Part shown: piece after piece, positions 44,072 through 54,542 of the stretch
Position numbering within the stretch: position 1 is the stretch's first letter
Layout: the number at the start of each line of letters is the position of its first letter
From: Christiangramia crocea
Lineage (GTDB): Bacteria; Bacteroidota; Bacteroidia; Flavobacteriales; Flavobacteriaceae
Reading direction: 5' to 3'
Assembly: GCF_022410465.1 (NCBI RefSeq)
Contig: NZ_JAJSON010000025.1
Span: 558,001 to 622,000 of the forward strand
DNA: 64,000 nucleotides
Translations under genes and position numbers: made by a program
The notes under the pieces: generated by a model
Seen by the model: the letters and a program-made list of their open reading frames with translations, nothing else
Told to the model about the DNA's origin: nothing
Databases searched by the model: none

Positions 44072-45292
44072 ATGATACCTAACAGATTCATTCATCATCC
44101 TGATGTAAAAAAACTTGTAGAAGAAGCTGTTTCTATAAAAGTGAAGGGCACTCCTTTTTCTGACATTATCGATGAGGAAGGCAACCAATATGTTGACCTG
44201 GTCCAGGAAGGTGGTGGAGTATTGGGTATCGCCCTGGTTGGATATACTTATATCCTTGAAAAGGCCGGTATAAGATTCTACAGTCTGGCCGGGACCTCTG
44301 CCGGTTCTATCAATGCTCTGCTTATGGCCGCACTTGGAAAACCCGGTGAAGCCACTTCTGAAAAGATAATAGATATCATAGGAAACAAGAACTTCTTTGA
44401 TTTTGTTGATGGCCCATCAGGAATCAAAAGCTTAATCCAGAAGAAGATCGAAAATGGAGGCAGTATTTTCTGGAATATTATATTTAATGCTCGTAAGATC
44501 TACCTGCTTTTGAAAAACAAGCTTGGCATTAATCCGGGAGATAATTTCGAAAACTGGCTTAGTAATATTTTACAATCCAACGGTATACAAAATCTCAAAG
44601 CGCTAAAAGAACACAGAGAAAATATTCCAGGCATTAGACACCGGAATAATCCTGAATACAAGGCTACTCCCCCCAAACTTTCAATTATAACCTCAGAGAT
44701 CACAACACATTCTAAGGTAGAATTCCCAAAAATGGCAGATTTATACTGGACCAATGCTGAAACTATAAATCCTGCTAAATTTGTACGGACTTCAATGTCC
44801 ATTCCCTTATTCTTCTATCCTTACGAGGTTAAAAATATACCCAATGCTGGTAAAATTGGTGATATGAAATGGGATGAATACGTAAGCTATAATGGAAAGG
44901 TACCAGAAAAAGTAAAGTTCGTGGACGGAGGTATGCTTTCTAACTTCCCTATAAATACTTTTCATGTCCAAGGAGTTCCTTCCCGCCCTACCTTTGGGGT
45001 ACGATTAAGCACCTACCGGGAGAAATACTCTGATACCAATAAATTCTTCAGTTTTTGTGGTTCAATGATAAGTACCATGAGACAAATCCATGATTATGAT
45101 TTTATCCTCAAAAATCCTGATTATAAAAAGCTTATATGTAAAATTGATGCAGACGAGAAATTTAACTGGTTAAACTTTGGAATGTCTGAAGAAAGACAAC
45201 AACAGTTATTTTTACTTGGAGCCCAAAAGGCAATTAGATTTTTGTATGATTTTGACTGGGAAGAGTATAAAAATATAAGAAAGGAGTACTAA
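44072..45292 (+). CDS. Patatin-like phospholipase
   Basis: 406 aa from the ATG at 44072; a TTG 15 bases before is less likely. Patatin fold: oxyanion-hole glycines in LVQEGGGVLGIAL, nucleophile elbow G-T-S-A-G with Ser77, and the Asp of the D-G-G motif at Asp285 (KFVDGGMLSNFP). A basic and aromatic insertion lies between. Ser-Asp dyad lipid acyl hydrolase; no signal peptide, so it may act in the cytoplasm on the inner membrane or be exported in another way. No neighbouring immunity or sensing gene, so a role in membrane lipid turnover is as likely as a toxic one. Confidence 0.9.
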   Translation: MIPNRFIHHPDVKKLVEEAVSIKVKGTPFSDIIDEEGNQYVDLVQEGGGVLGIALVGYTYILEKAGIRFYSLAGTSAGSINALLMAALGKPGEATSEKIIDIIGNKNFFDFVDGPSGIKSLIQKKIENGGSIFWNIIFNARKIYLLLKNKLGINPGDNFENWLSNILQSNGIQNLKALKEHRENIPGIRHRNNPEYKATPPKLSIITSEITTHSKVEFPKMADLYWTNAETINPAKFVRTSMSIPLFFYPYEVKNIPNAGKIGDMKWDEYVSYNGKVPEKVKFVDGGMLSNFPINTFHVQGVPSRPTFGVRLSTYREKYSDTNKFFSFCGSMISTMRQIHDYDFILKNPDYKKLICKIDADEKFNWLNFGMSEERQQQLFLLGAQKAIRFLYDFDWEEYKNIRKEY

Positions 45293-45777
45293 ATATTTTC
45301 CAGGGTAAAGAAATTGAGAATCAGCACTACTGATGGAAAAATCATTCTTTACACGAATAATACATTCCTGAAACAGAACATACTTTTAGCCAATATTTAA
45401 TTAACCACTCTGGTAGATTTTAAAAAAAGAGGAGTGATCATTTCCTTACGTTATTCAGCAAGTTCGCCTTCAAACTTTTAATAGATGGTTTCGAACCAAA
45501 GATTTTGCCTTATTCCAAAATTATTCTCGCTTATCTTAGGCCTATCTTCGACAGCTGTTTTTACCATGTACTTTTATTGGGTTTCCCAAATGATCAAGTG
45601 ACTTAAAAGAATAGGAAGATGTTGCAGAAAGAATAGTTTTCCCTGAAGGTGCAAGACACCGTGCAGTCTTAAAAATTTCGCAAAAAGAAAAAGGAAAAAT
45701 TAAATCATCCGGTAGATTCGCATCTCAATATCCTTTAATTATTTAATATTTTTACATTACTAAACTTTATACATTTA
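45293..45777. other. 485-bp gap
   Basis: Between the patatin and rhamnogalacturonan lyase genes. Contains the decayed fragment at 45500-45745; otherwise nothing was identified. Confidence 0.4.
45500..45745 (+). pseudogene. Decayed fragment resembling the malic enzyme / phosphotransacetylase junction
   Basis: In one + frame LIPKLFSLI (from about 45509) resembles the IPKPFDPRL segment of NADP-type malic enzymes. In another frame from 45615, EDVAERIVFPEGARHRAVLK resembles the start of the phosphotransacetylase-like domain (K-R-V-V-F-x-E-x). Stops and a frame change separate them, so it is a broken remnant at best. Confidence 0.3.
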
Positions 45778-47679
45778 TTAAAGCCCCTTAATTATTTCAA
45801 TATTGGGATCTTCTGGTTCTTCCATGTCCTCACCAATATAAAAGCTAGGATGTGGCGGCTGATTATAGCTAACATTTTGCCAGGCTACACTAACTCTGTA
45901 TTGTGGATTATGCATTAGAGTTATAAAATGATATGAAGTTGGGATATTTGTACTGTACAGCCTGAGAGAATTACTATCCTCGGCCCTAAAAATCACCTCC
46001 TCTCTCCAGTCTCCCAGGATATCAGCACTTAAAGCAGGAGTAGCTTTTGTCCAGTTATTAGATAATGATCCTTCTGCCCTTAACAGCTCTTCCACTTTCG
46101 ATTCTTTGTAATCCCATTTATAAATAATATTCCCGTCCAATAATTCTCTTTGAAGATCTCCATCCCACCATATAGCAAAATTCATTGGCAACCTACGTTT
46201 GGATATTTCCTTTCCTTCGGCGCTAAAAATTCCACCCACAGCTCCCCACATTTCGCTTCCTGGAAAATTAGGATCTATATTGGCTGAAAGTCCTCTACCA
46301 ACATCACCATTGGCAGGTACTCCCCACAGGGTATCACCAGTTTTTGCATCTCTTAACCACAGTCCCTTCCCTCTGTATTTATTTCTATCTTCTTGGGCTG
46401 TCCATATTTCCAATCCATCTCTTCCCGGTACAAGATCGGAAACGTGCATGGCGTCTCCATGTCCTAATCCAGAATTATAAAGACCGCTTCCGTCATCATC
46501 AACCGTCATGGAACCAAATATTACTTCATCCTTTCCGTCTTGGTCCACATCAGCTATACTTAACTGATGATTTCCCTGGCCTGCATAATTCGAATATGCG
46601 TTTTCATTAGAATCGAATATCCAGCGTTTGGTCAATTTTCCATTCTTCCAGTCCCAGGCCACCAGAACACTACGAGTATAATAGCCCCTTGTCATTATCA
46701 GGCTTGGTGTTTTGCCATCAAAGTAGCCTACGCCAGCCAAAAAACGATCAATCCTATTTCCATAACTATCACCCCAGATTTTATTTAAATCTTCAGGTTC
46801 CGGATTTTCCTTACTGGGATGCCTGGAGGGAAGATAGTTAGTTGTTTCTAGTGCTTCTCCAGTTTTTCCGCTGAAAATTGTAAGAAATTCGGGGCCCTTT
46901 AAGATTCTTCCTTTATCATTCCTATGATCAGTATTCGGATCTCCAATAATTTTGCCTTTTCCATCCATTGTACCGTCAGCAGTTTTACATGCCACCTCAG
47001 CCAGACCATCACCATCAAGGTCATATACTATAAATTGAGTATAATGGGCTCCTGCCCTAATATTTTTCCCCAAATCTATTCTCCAAAGCTGCTCACCATT
47101 AAATTCATATGCATCCAGAAATACATTACCGGTATAGCCGTGGTGAGAATTATCTTTAGAATTAGAGGGATCCCATTTTAATACAATCTCGTATTGCCCG
47201 TCTCCGTCAAGATCCCCTACACTTGCATCATTAGCTTTATACTCATAATTTTTACCGTCGGGTGAAATACCGGCTTCAGGTTTTTGAATCGGAATTTCGA
47301 GGTAGGCATTCTCCCAGACCTCAACCTTTTCTGACACAGCCAACTTATTATTTGAGCTTATGGGTTTAACAACATACCCCCCTTTTCCATTAGTTGTATC
47401 TACAAAACAGGTGCATTCGGTAATTGGTTCTTCATTTAATTTGACGCTGTCTTTGTATATATTGAAACTGATATCCTTTGAGTCATCAGCTAATAAACGC
47501 CAACTCACAAACACGTTTTGGTCATCTGTTTTAACCGCTACTACTCCTCTATCCAGATATTCCATTTCCTTTTGAGCATTAACACTCAGGATTGTAGAAA
47601 AGACACTAATTAAGATTATTACTTTTGAAAAATTAATCCTTCTGTGCTCATCACCTTCTAAGCTTTTATTTTTTTTCAT
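45778..47679 (-). CDS. PL11 rhamnogalacturonan lyase
   Basis: 633 aa. Signal peptide after a basic N-tail (hydrophobic part about 20-36, ending VNAQ). Matches PL11 rhamnogalacturonan (endo/exo) lyases: N-terminal beta-sandwich (about 37-130), then an eight-bladed propeller with Ca2+-binding DGDG loops (DLDGDGQYEIVLKWD, DLDGDGLAEVACK, DVDQDGKDEVIFG). It cleaves the alternating rhamnose-galacturonate backbone of rhamnogalacturonan I by beta-elimination. Secreted or in the periplasm. The gap upstream (47680-48565) is a likely promoter region. Confidence 0.9.
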   Translation of the reverse strand: MKKNKSLEGDEHRRINFSKVIILISVFSTILSVNAQKEMEYLDRGVVAVKTDDQNVFVSWRLLADDSKDISFNIYKDSVKLNEEPITECTCFVDTTNGKGGYVVKPISSNNKLAVSEKVEVWENAYLEIPIQKPEAGISPDGKNYEYKANDASVGDLDGDGQYEIVLKWDPSNSKDNSHHGYTGNVFLDAYEFNGEQLWRIDLGKNIRAGAHYTQFIVYDLDGDGLAEVACKTADGTMDGKGKIIGDPNTDHRNDKGRILKGPEFLTIFSGKTGEALETTNYLPSRHPSKENPEPEDLNKIWGDSYGNRIDRFLAGVGYFDGKTPSLIMTRGYYTRSVLVAWDWKNGKLTKRWIFDSNENAYSNYAGQGNHQLSIADVDQDGKDEVIFGSMTVDDDGSGLYNSGLGHGDAMHVSDLVPGRDGLEIWTAQEDRNKYRGKGLWLRDAKTGDTLWGVPANGDVGRGLSANIDPNFPGSEMWGAVGGIFSAEGKEISKRRLPMNFAIWWDGDLQRELLDGNIIYKWDYKESKVEELLRAEGSLSNNWTKATPALSADILGDWREEVIFRAEDSNSLRLYSTNIPTSYHFITLMHNPQYRVSVAWQNVSYNQPPHPSFYIGEDMEEPEDPNIEIIKGL

Positions 47680-48565
47680 AGTAATTGTGTTAGAGTTTTA
47701 TGAGGGTTAAAAAAATTTGGAATTTAGGCCATTTGCGATAGCGGTCAGGTAGGTTAGAGAGATTTTTAAACATGGCCACAACTCCTTAAACTTAAAATTA
47801 AGAAAGAGCCCTCCCTTAGCTCTTTCCTTAATTCAAAATCTACAAACTACAAGTACATTTTATCTGAACGGTATTTGAACTCACTCTTTATTGAATGATT
47901 TTAAGATAAAACCTTTTTAGCTTAAATATATTGATTCTTCTCATGTTTCATTTTCCCATTCAAAGGGAACAATGTCCAAATTAATATAAAATTATAGCTT
48001 ATGGTTTTGAACTGTATCCTGCAGTATCCTGATATATAATTTGGTGATAATTAAAGGAGGGAGAAATTCATTTTAATGAGGTACTATATCCTGAAACAAT
48101 TTAGTGGTTTTATCTCTCCCTAAATAATCAGGCTACTACAGGATAGCATTATAAAATGCAAGAATAGTTTAATTCGAAATAAGTTCACTGTAGATTAAAA
48201 AAATTTGTTTTCGTTAATCCTTTATATAATATAATGACTAATTGGGATGATTTGACGCTATGCAATTCCACTTTCTACTAAAAAATTTTACGATTTTCCT
48301 TACTTCCAATATCACCTTACCACAATATAAGTCATGAATGTAATTTGATAATTCTTATCTCATATATTTTACTTAAATGAAGATTTCCTTTTTAAAATTG
48401 ATAGGTTTGAAAATGTATGCTTTATTCATCCTGAATCACATATAAATAATCTGTTACCATTATTTAATTTGGAATTCACGGTAAATCTTTTCAAAAGAAT
48501 TGGTATTAAATCACTCTTTAATCCACCTTTATTATTAACTTAGAAGTGTATTTATTACATTATTA
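47680..48565. other. 886-bp gap
   Basis: AT-rich region divergent between the lyase and the lectin-domain gene. A small hairpin GAAAGAGC/GCTCTTTC (47802-47809 and 47819-47826) is visible. No coding remnant, RNA gene or clear operator was recognised; it likely carries promoters of both genes. Confidence 0.4.
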
Positions 48566-51061
48566 ATGAAAAGCTCTTCTGGTATTATCACGTGCCTTTT
48601 TACTCTCTGCCTGAGTATGTCAACATTTGCTCAGGCTCCTAAACTAGCGGCCAGCGGGGATCAGTTATATTGTCCTTTATCAACTATTCCTATCGTCACA
48701 TCCTTCAGTATACAAAACCCATCTTCGTCTCCTATTAATGCGGTATTCATACAAATTTCTGAAGGATATGATGCACAACACGACAGATTATATTTAACTG
48801 GAAATCATCAAAATATCTCTTCGAACTGGAATCAGACTACTGCAAAGCTTCAGCTTAACATATCACCAGGAACTACTTTGGAGCAGATAACTGAAGCAGT
48901 TTCTAATATATATTTTGAGAGTACCAATAACAGTTTTAGGGGTGAAAGAGTATTTTCCATCACCACGGGTCAGGCTAATTACCTCGCTTCTACAGGTCAT
49001 TATTATGAATATGTATCAGATTTGGGAATCTCGTGGGAAGATGCAAAAATAGCTGCTGCACAGCGTACTTACAATGGACTGCAAGGATACCTTGCCACTC
49101 TAGTATCTGCTGAAGAAGCCCAACTTTCCGGAGAACAGGCTGATGGAGCCGGCTGGATTGGCGGAACAGACAAAAATGCAGAAGGTGTCTGGAAATGGGT
49201 GACCGGTCCTGAAGGGCTAAATGGCGGACTTGTTTTCTGGTATGGAGGCTCTTCAGGTTATTCACCAAATTATGCTAACTGGAATATTAATCAGCCAGAT
49301 AATGCCCATGGCGGACCTGGCGAAGATTATTTACATATAACAGATCCTTCGGTAGGTAATAGAGGTGCGTGGAACGACCTCCGGGTAGATGGAGATCCTC
49401 CAGGTGTATACCATCCCAAAGGCTATATCGTAGAATACGGTGGCATGCCAGGCGATCCCGAAATAGACATTTCAGCAAGCACCCGTATTTATGCGGCTGA
49501 AATCACAGAAACATCAGCAACATACATATGTGGTCCAAATATGGTCTCAATCAGTGCTGAAGCTAATGCAGGAACAGTGTACTGGTTCACCGCTGCTTCA
49601 GGAGGAACTCCTATTCATGAAGGTACAAATTACAATCCCACGGTTAATTCCACGACAGATTTTTATGTTTCGGCCGGTCCTAAGGGATGCAATGAGAGTC
49701 AGCGCGAGAAAATCACAGTTACTTATTTTGAACCTATAACAGTAATAAACAATAATGTCAAGCTCACCATTTGTACAGTGGATGGTTCACAGGAAACTTC
49801 CTCAACTTTTGATCTGGAAGAAGCAATCCCAATGATTAGTTCTGATTCCTCCTATTATTTTGAATTCTACACCTCGCAGGCTGATGCTGAATCTGAAACC
49901 AACATGCTGGATGAAACTCTGTTGAATATTTCTACGAGCAGCGAAGTTTTTGTTAAGGTAAGTAACCAATCGCCATGTTTTGAAATTGTAAGACTTAGCC
50001 TGGAAGTCTCTTCTTCGAACCTTCCACAAAACTTTATCCATACTTTATCTACCTGTGATAATGATGAAAATCAGGACGGTTTACATAACTTTGACCTTTC
50101 TGAAGCCAGAGGAACAATTTTAAACGCGTTGCCTGCAGATCAAAATTATTCCATTTCGTTTTATTCCAATTCTGAAAATGCATTAAATGAAATTAACGAA
50201 ATAACCAACGAAGCGAATTTCATTAACGAAACTCCAGGCCGTCAGGAACTCTTTGTTAGAATAGAAAATGAAAGTACAAACGGATGCTATGCCATTGGCC
50301 CCTATGTGGAACTGGTGGTAAGGGAAATGCCGGAATTCGATTTGCCTGAGTTCGGCCAGTTTTGTTCGATGCAACCTTCATACGATATAATTCCCATTGA
50401 TACTGATGAAACTTATAATTATGCATGGTATGATGAAGAAGGAAACCTGATTAGTAACAACCGGGAACTTACGGTTACCTCACCAGGATGGTATTCGGTT
50501 TTCGCCACTTCCAGTGAGGGCTGCACTTCAGAAACAAAGATGATCGAAATCATTGACTCCGGACCTGCTGCTCTAACCTGGGAAAATGTCAGGGTTACAG
50601 CTACAGGAGATACTTACGAGATCAGTATTATAGATCCTGAACTTTTGGGAATCGGGGATTATGAGTTTATCCTGAACACTCCGACGGGACAATATCAAAA
50701 TGATGGAAATTTTTATAATGTTCTTCCAGGGACTCATACCCTCTACATAAACGATAAAAATGGCTGTGGGATCAGCAGCCTGGAATTATTCCTTTTTGGT
50801 ATTCCAGAATTTTTCACCCCTAATGGTGATGGCTACAATGATAGGTGGAATATTAAAGGGATCCCAAATCAGGAAAACTTTTTATTATCAATTTATGACC
50901 GCTATGGAAAACTTTTAATAAGGCTCGACCAACAGAGTAATGGATGGAATGGCAGGTATCTGGGCAAATTGATGCCTGCTGATGATTATTGGTTTCATCT
51001 AAATTTAAAAGACGGTACTTCTTATAAAGGCCATTTCTCACTTATTCGTTCAACCCGATAA
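48566..51061 (+). CDS. Secreted C-type-lectin protein with T9SS type B sorting domain
   Basis: 831 aa. Signal peptide (about 1-22). A C-type lectin domain at about 140-295 (HYYEYVSDLGISWEDAKIAA, GWIGGTDKN, WNDLRVDG). Then Ig-like/SprB-like repeats (for example SISAEANAGTVYWFTA, YNPTVNSTTDFYVSAGP) over about 300-730. The last 80 residues are a CHU_C-type gliding/type IX sorting domain: FFTPNGDGYNDRWNIKGI and FLLSIYDRYGKLL. It should be sent to the cell surface through type IX secretion, where the lectin domain may bind polysaccharide. It lies beside pectin lyase genes. Confidence 0.88.
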   Translation: MKSSSGIITCLFTLCLSMSTFAQAPKLAASGDQLYCPLSTIPIVTSFSIQNPSSSPINAVFIQISEGYDAQHDRLYLTGNHQNISSNWNQTTAKLQLNISPGTTLEQITEAVSNIYFESTNNSFRGERVFSITTGQANYLASTGHYYEYVSDLGISWEDAKIAAAQRTYNGLQGYLATLVSAEEAQLSGEQADGAGWIGGTDKNAEGVWKWVTGPEGLNGGLVFWYGGSSGYSPNYANWNINQPDNAHGGPGEDYLHITDPSVGNRGAWNDLRVDGDPPGVYHPKGYIVEYGGMPGDPEIDISASTRIYAAEITETSATYICGPNMVSISAEANAGTVYWFTAASGGTPIHEGTNYNPTVNSTTDFYVSAGPKGCNESQREKITVTYFEPITVINNNVKLTICTVDGSQETSSTFDLEEAIPMISSDSSYYFEFYTSQADAESETNMLDETLLNISTSSEVFVKVSNQSPCFEIVRLSLEVSSSNLPQNFIHTLSTCDNDENQDGLHNFDLSEARGTILNALPADQNYSISFYSNSENALNEINEITNEANFINETPGRQELFVRIENESTNGCYAIGPYVELVVREMPEFDLPEFGQFCSMQPSYDIIPIDTDETYNYAWYDEEGNLISNNRELTVTSPGWYSVFATSSEGCTSETKMIEIIDSGPAALTWENVRVTATGDTYEISIIDPELLGIGDYEFILNTPTGQYQNDGNFYNVLPGTHTLYINDKNGCGISSLELFLFGIPEFFTPNGDGYNDRWNIKGIPNQENFLLSIYDRYGKLLIRLDQQSNGWNGRYLGKLMPADDYWFHLNLKDGTSYKGHFSLIRSTR

Positions 51062-51186
51062 CAGAAAAGTCAATAATTATTTCGTAAACAAAGCGATAAA
51101 TAATCAGGCAGGAACTCAAATAAATTCAATATACTTTAAGATAACCTATTTAATTTCAGATAATTTATATTCTAAATTTCTCATTA

Positions 51187-53907
51187 TCACCTTCGGCCTC
51201 TTCTATTAGGAGGCCCGCCACCAAACTTGTCCAGTTTATACGTAAAACTCAGCATTGCATAACGGGTTAAAATAAGGCTACTGGTATCCTGAATAAAATC
51301 ATCCCCAATATCTCTGCGGGTATCTATATTCTGATCCAACAGGTCATAAACTTTAAGTTTTACTGTTGCATCATCTTCCATAAATTGATAGCCAAGGCTC
51401 ATGTTCCAGAACCAGGAAGAGTTTTTAAAACCTGGTGATGCTATCCCAAAATAATTAAAAGAGATATCATTCCCGAAGATCACATTTTCCGGCCAGAAAG
51501 AGGTTACTTCCAACCCAGCCCGGTGATCAATGAAGTTTTCATTCCTGTCTGGATTAATATCATATCTTGTTTCGTTATAGGTTAAATTATAATTGGGATT
51601 GATCTCGATAAGTTCTTCAATTGCATAGGTAAAGCGAACAGAGGGGCTTACCCGATACCTGTATGCCTCATACTTCTCGCCATTGGTGAATCCCACATTC
51701 TTATCAAAATTGGCTCTAAGGCCCATCCTGTACCTGAATTCCTGTTCTTCCTTCTTGGTTTGTTTATTATAGAATACCCCCACACTGGCATTGACAGTTC
51801 CATCCACATTTGTGAAGGTAGTAGTTCTTACAAGATCTTCGTTTAGGGTAGTTACAGATACGACTCTGTCATCGGTTAAATTCAAATTGGCCCAGGTGAA
51901 GATCCCCGTTCTGGTTTCAAAATCAAAATTGCGATAATTAAAATCAAAACTTTGACGGTAAGAAGGCTCCAGACCAGGATTACCCACAACGATGTTCAGC
52001 GGATTCGTCCTGTCTTCTACGGGTTGCAGCTGTCTTATGGATGGTATATCCACATCGGTCTCATATTCAAAAGATAAGCTCTTGGAACGCTCTATCTCAT
52101 AGCGAACCTCAGCCTCCACGTACAGATTATTATAACTGTTGTCCAGGGAATTATCCTGAAGATAATCGGTATTCAGGAGCTCGGTATAAAGTAGTCCTAT
52201 CTCTGTTTGGACTCTCCAGATCTCTCCTTCATAATTAAGTCCTATGTTTGGCGTATGCCTCCTGCTGGTCGTTTCAAAATCGTTACTTAAGGTATTATTC
52301 AGAATATTGTAGTTGCCGCTGGTTTGCTCAGCCTCATAAACATATCTTTTGTTCGTTGAATTTGAATAATCAAAGTCATAAGAAATATCGAGAAAAAAGT
52401 CTGTGACCAGTACGCTTCGGTTACTTGCTTCGAATGAATAGGAATTCTCTTTCTCATCTTCATCTATATACTGATCCTGGATCTCAATGTTCTCTCCACC
52501 TTCTTCCCTAAAAACACTTTCAGAATAAAAGAAGTTATCGTTCTTCTGCTCCCTGTGCCAGTTGGAAAATTCCAGTCTTAGAAAAGCACCATTACCTCCA
52601 AATCGCTTAATGAAATCTATATCATTACTAAAGTTCGTCCTTTCAAGTTCTTCGTCGCTTTGGGTTTCTGTAGCATTGATCTGCTCCCGGTTTTCGTTAA
52701 GGGACTCGGCTGTACTATTCCGATGTGATTCACCTATATTCATATCAAACCGTGGTCTTACTGAAAGACGTGTGAGGGAATCGAATTCCACTTCGAACCT
52801 TAAGTTAGCTCTGTGACTATCATTTATAAGATTCTGGCTTTGTTCTGAATTAGTGAAATATGTAGAATCCGGGAGAATATTTTCTCTGGAAACACGGGTT
52901 CTGCTTTCAGTGTTGTTTCGTCCAAAGAAGTAATCGCCGTTAACTTCATATTTATCTTTCCATTTATTCACAAAGTTAAGTCCCGCGGTCTCCGACTTGG
53001 TAATACCGCCACGGTTACCTCCAAAAACATTTCTTCCGGCGCTTCTGCCCATCATCCCATACACCTCATCATAACTAAATCCTGAACTGTTGATATTATT
53101 TGAACTTCCCAGCGCACTGAGTCTTAGATCATCCTTGAAGTAATTTGCAATAGTACTGAGCTCATATCTTTCGTTGGTCCCGCCACCGGCCGTAGCCCGG
53201 GCGAAATACCCCTTGTTCTTATCCTCTTTAATGGTGATATTAACGGTTTTATTATCGGGATCTCCCGGTTTACCCGTGAACTCTTCAGCTTGTGTTTTTG
53301 TATTGGTTACCTGTATTTTATTGATGATCTCCTTGGGAAGGTTCTTCGTGGCTATCTTAGGGTCATCTCCAAAGAATTCCTCGCCATTTACAAGTATACG
53401 GGACACGGGCTTCCCGTTCACTGTAATATTTCCATCACTATCTACCTCTACCCCGGGAAGTTTTTTCATGAGTTCTTCCAGGTTGGCATCGGGACGGGTA
53501 GTGAAAGAATCGGCATTAAATTCAAGAGTATCTTTCTTTACCGCAATTGGCGCACTTTTAGCAGTAAGTACAACTTCTTCCAGTTGATTATCCTGAATTT
53601 CCATCTTTATAGGATCTAAATCAAGCTCATTTTTTACCTGAATGATTGCCTGATGTGGTTTGTAACCTGAAAAAGAAATGATAAGATTTAATTTTTCTAC
53701 TTCAGCATTACCTGAAAGATTGAAACCTCCATCTTTTTTAGAAATGGAATAAGTCACCAGGGAACTATCGGCGGGTCTTTCCACATAAACAGTTGCCGAT
53801 TCAAGGGGATCACCCTGTTCATCCAGAACCACCCCACTGATCTTAAAATTCTGAGAAAAGATTAAATTGAAAAAAAGAAGGGCCAGGCAGGTAAAAATAG
53901 ATTTCAT
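51187..53907 (-). CDS. Outer-membrane beta-barrel protein with CarboxypepD_reg and plug domains
   Basis: 906 aa. Signal peptide (about 1-18, ending IFSQ). N-terminal carboxypeptidase-regulatory-like domain (about 20-105; FKISGVVLDEQGDPLESATV), plug-like domain (about 110-225; PDANLEELMKKLPGVEVDSD and SRILVNGEEFFGD), then an outer-membrane beta-barrel (OMP_b-brl_3, about 400-890) with alternating aromatic strands and a C-terminus in FGGGPPNRRGRR. No SusD partner follows, so it is not a SusC pair. May import oligosaccharides or serve as a surface scaffold. Confidence 0.88.
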   Translation of the reverse strand: MKSIFTCLALLFFNLIFSQNFKISGVVLDEQGDPLESATVYVERPADSSLVTYSISKKDGGFNLSGNAEVEKLNLIISFSGYKPHQAIIQVKNELDLDPIKMEIQDNQLEEVVLTAKSAPIAVKKDTLEFNADSFTTRPDANLEELMKKLPGVEVDSDGNITVNGKPVSRILVNGEEFFGDDPKIATKNLPKEIINKIQVTNTKTQAEEFTGKPGDPDNKTVNITIKEDKNKGYFARATAGGGTNERYELSTIANYFKDDLRLSALGSSNNINSSGFSYDEVYGMMGRSAGRNVFGGNRGGITKSETAGLNFVNKWKDKYEVNGDYFFGRNNTESRTRVSRENILPDSTYFTNSEQSQNLINDSHRANLRFEVEFDSLTRLSVRPRFDMNIGESHRNSTAESLNENREQINATETQSDEELERTNFSNDIDFIKRFGGNGAFLRLEFSNWHREQKNDNFFYSESVFREEGGENIEIQDQYIDEDEKENSYSFEASNRSVLVTDFFLDISYDFDYSNSTNKRYVYEAEQTSGNYNILNNTLSNDFETTSRRHTPNIGLNYEGEIWRVQTEIGLLYTELLNTDYLQDNSLDNSYNNLYVEAEVRYEIERSKSLSFEYETDVDIPSIRQLQPVEDRTNPLNIVVGNPGLEPSYRQSFDFNYRNFDFETRTGIFTWANLNLTDDRVVSVTTLNEDLVRTTTFTNVDGTVNASVGVFYNKQTKKEEQEFRYRMGLRANFDKNVGFTNGEKYEAYRYRVSPSVRFTYAIEELIEINPNYNLTYNETRYDINPDRNENFIDHRAGLEVTSFWPENVIFGNDISFNYFGIASPGFKNSSWFWNMSLGYQFMEDDATVKLKVYDLLDQNIDTRRDIGDDFIQDTSSLILTRYAMLSFTYKLDKFGGGPPNRRGRR

Positions 53908-54542
53908 AAATGATTGGCTGTTTGGTGTTATATTAACACTTTATATGAGTAGGACTTCATTTGTAAGCAAAGGTTTAATTACCAGTGCCCTTTCTGGAAA
54001 ATTAAAAGTTATGTTTCTGTTCTTTATGAATAAAAAATGGGATTTTAATATGAGCTTTTATCAGCAATTACCTAGATTGGCCACGGTAAAGAAATTCATG
54101 CTGGATTATGAGACATTTTCCGGGCCACAACTGGAAAACTTACGGAACAGGCTGCAATAAAAAACCTGAAAATAAAGCCGAGGATCGTAAAGTTTGATGC
54201 CGTGGTGATTCCTAGTACAGGTTTAAAAGAACTAAATACAGAGAAGAAATTATTAGCCTACCAAATTACATCACGGCTCCACCAAATCTATGCCCTTATT
54301 TGAATATCAACTAATTCGCAACTCATGGAATCATAATATCTTTTTGCATAGGTCATTTCTTAGGTTGGATCCGGTTCGGGCTGCAAAATAAAATGCCTGA
54401 TCCAGGAGAATCCTAATCCCTTGCAATTCTCATGGTATTAGAATACATCCAGACTCTAATTGCTCCAAATAAATCGTGGGCGAAAGAGTTTTTACGGTTA
54501 TTACCAGCAACTTTTATAGTCACTTCATTAAAAAAAATCCAT
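53908..54542. other. 635-bp gap with broken coding traces
   Basis: Two short + frames overlap: one ends DYETFSGPQLENLRNRLQ at about 54160, and a shifted frame continues KIKPRIVKFDAVVIPSTG to about 54302. This is a sign of one gene with a frameshift, now decayed. Family not recognised. Not called as a gene. Confidence 0.35.

Noticed and set aside
44072-45292. Patatin as the effector of a CBASS-like defence system
   Set aside because: No CD-NTase, Cap2/Cap3 or other signal-making gene is adjacent; the cyclase at 27546 is 15 kb away and of class III type.
53174-53587. 137-codon + frame antisense to the outer-membrane barrel gene
   Set aside because: Low-complexity Ser/Thr/Val product opposite a well-supported gene.
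51187-53907. Outer-membrane protein as SusC
   Set aside because: It is shorter, has an OMP_b-brl_3-type barrel, and no SusD-like lipoprotein gene is beside it.
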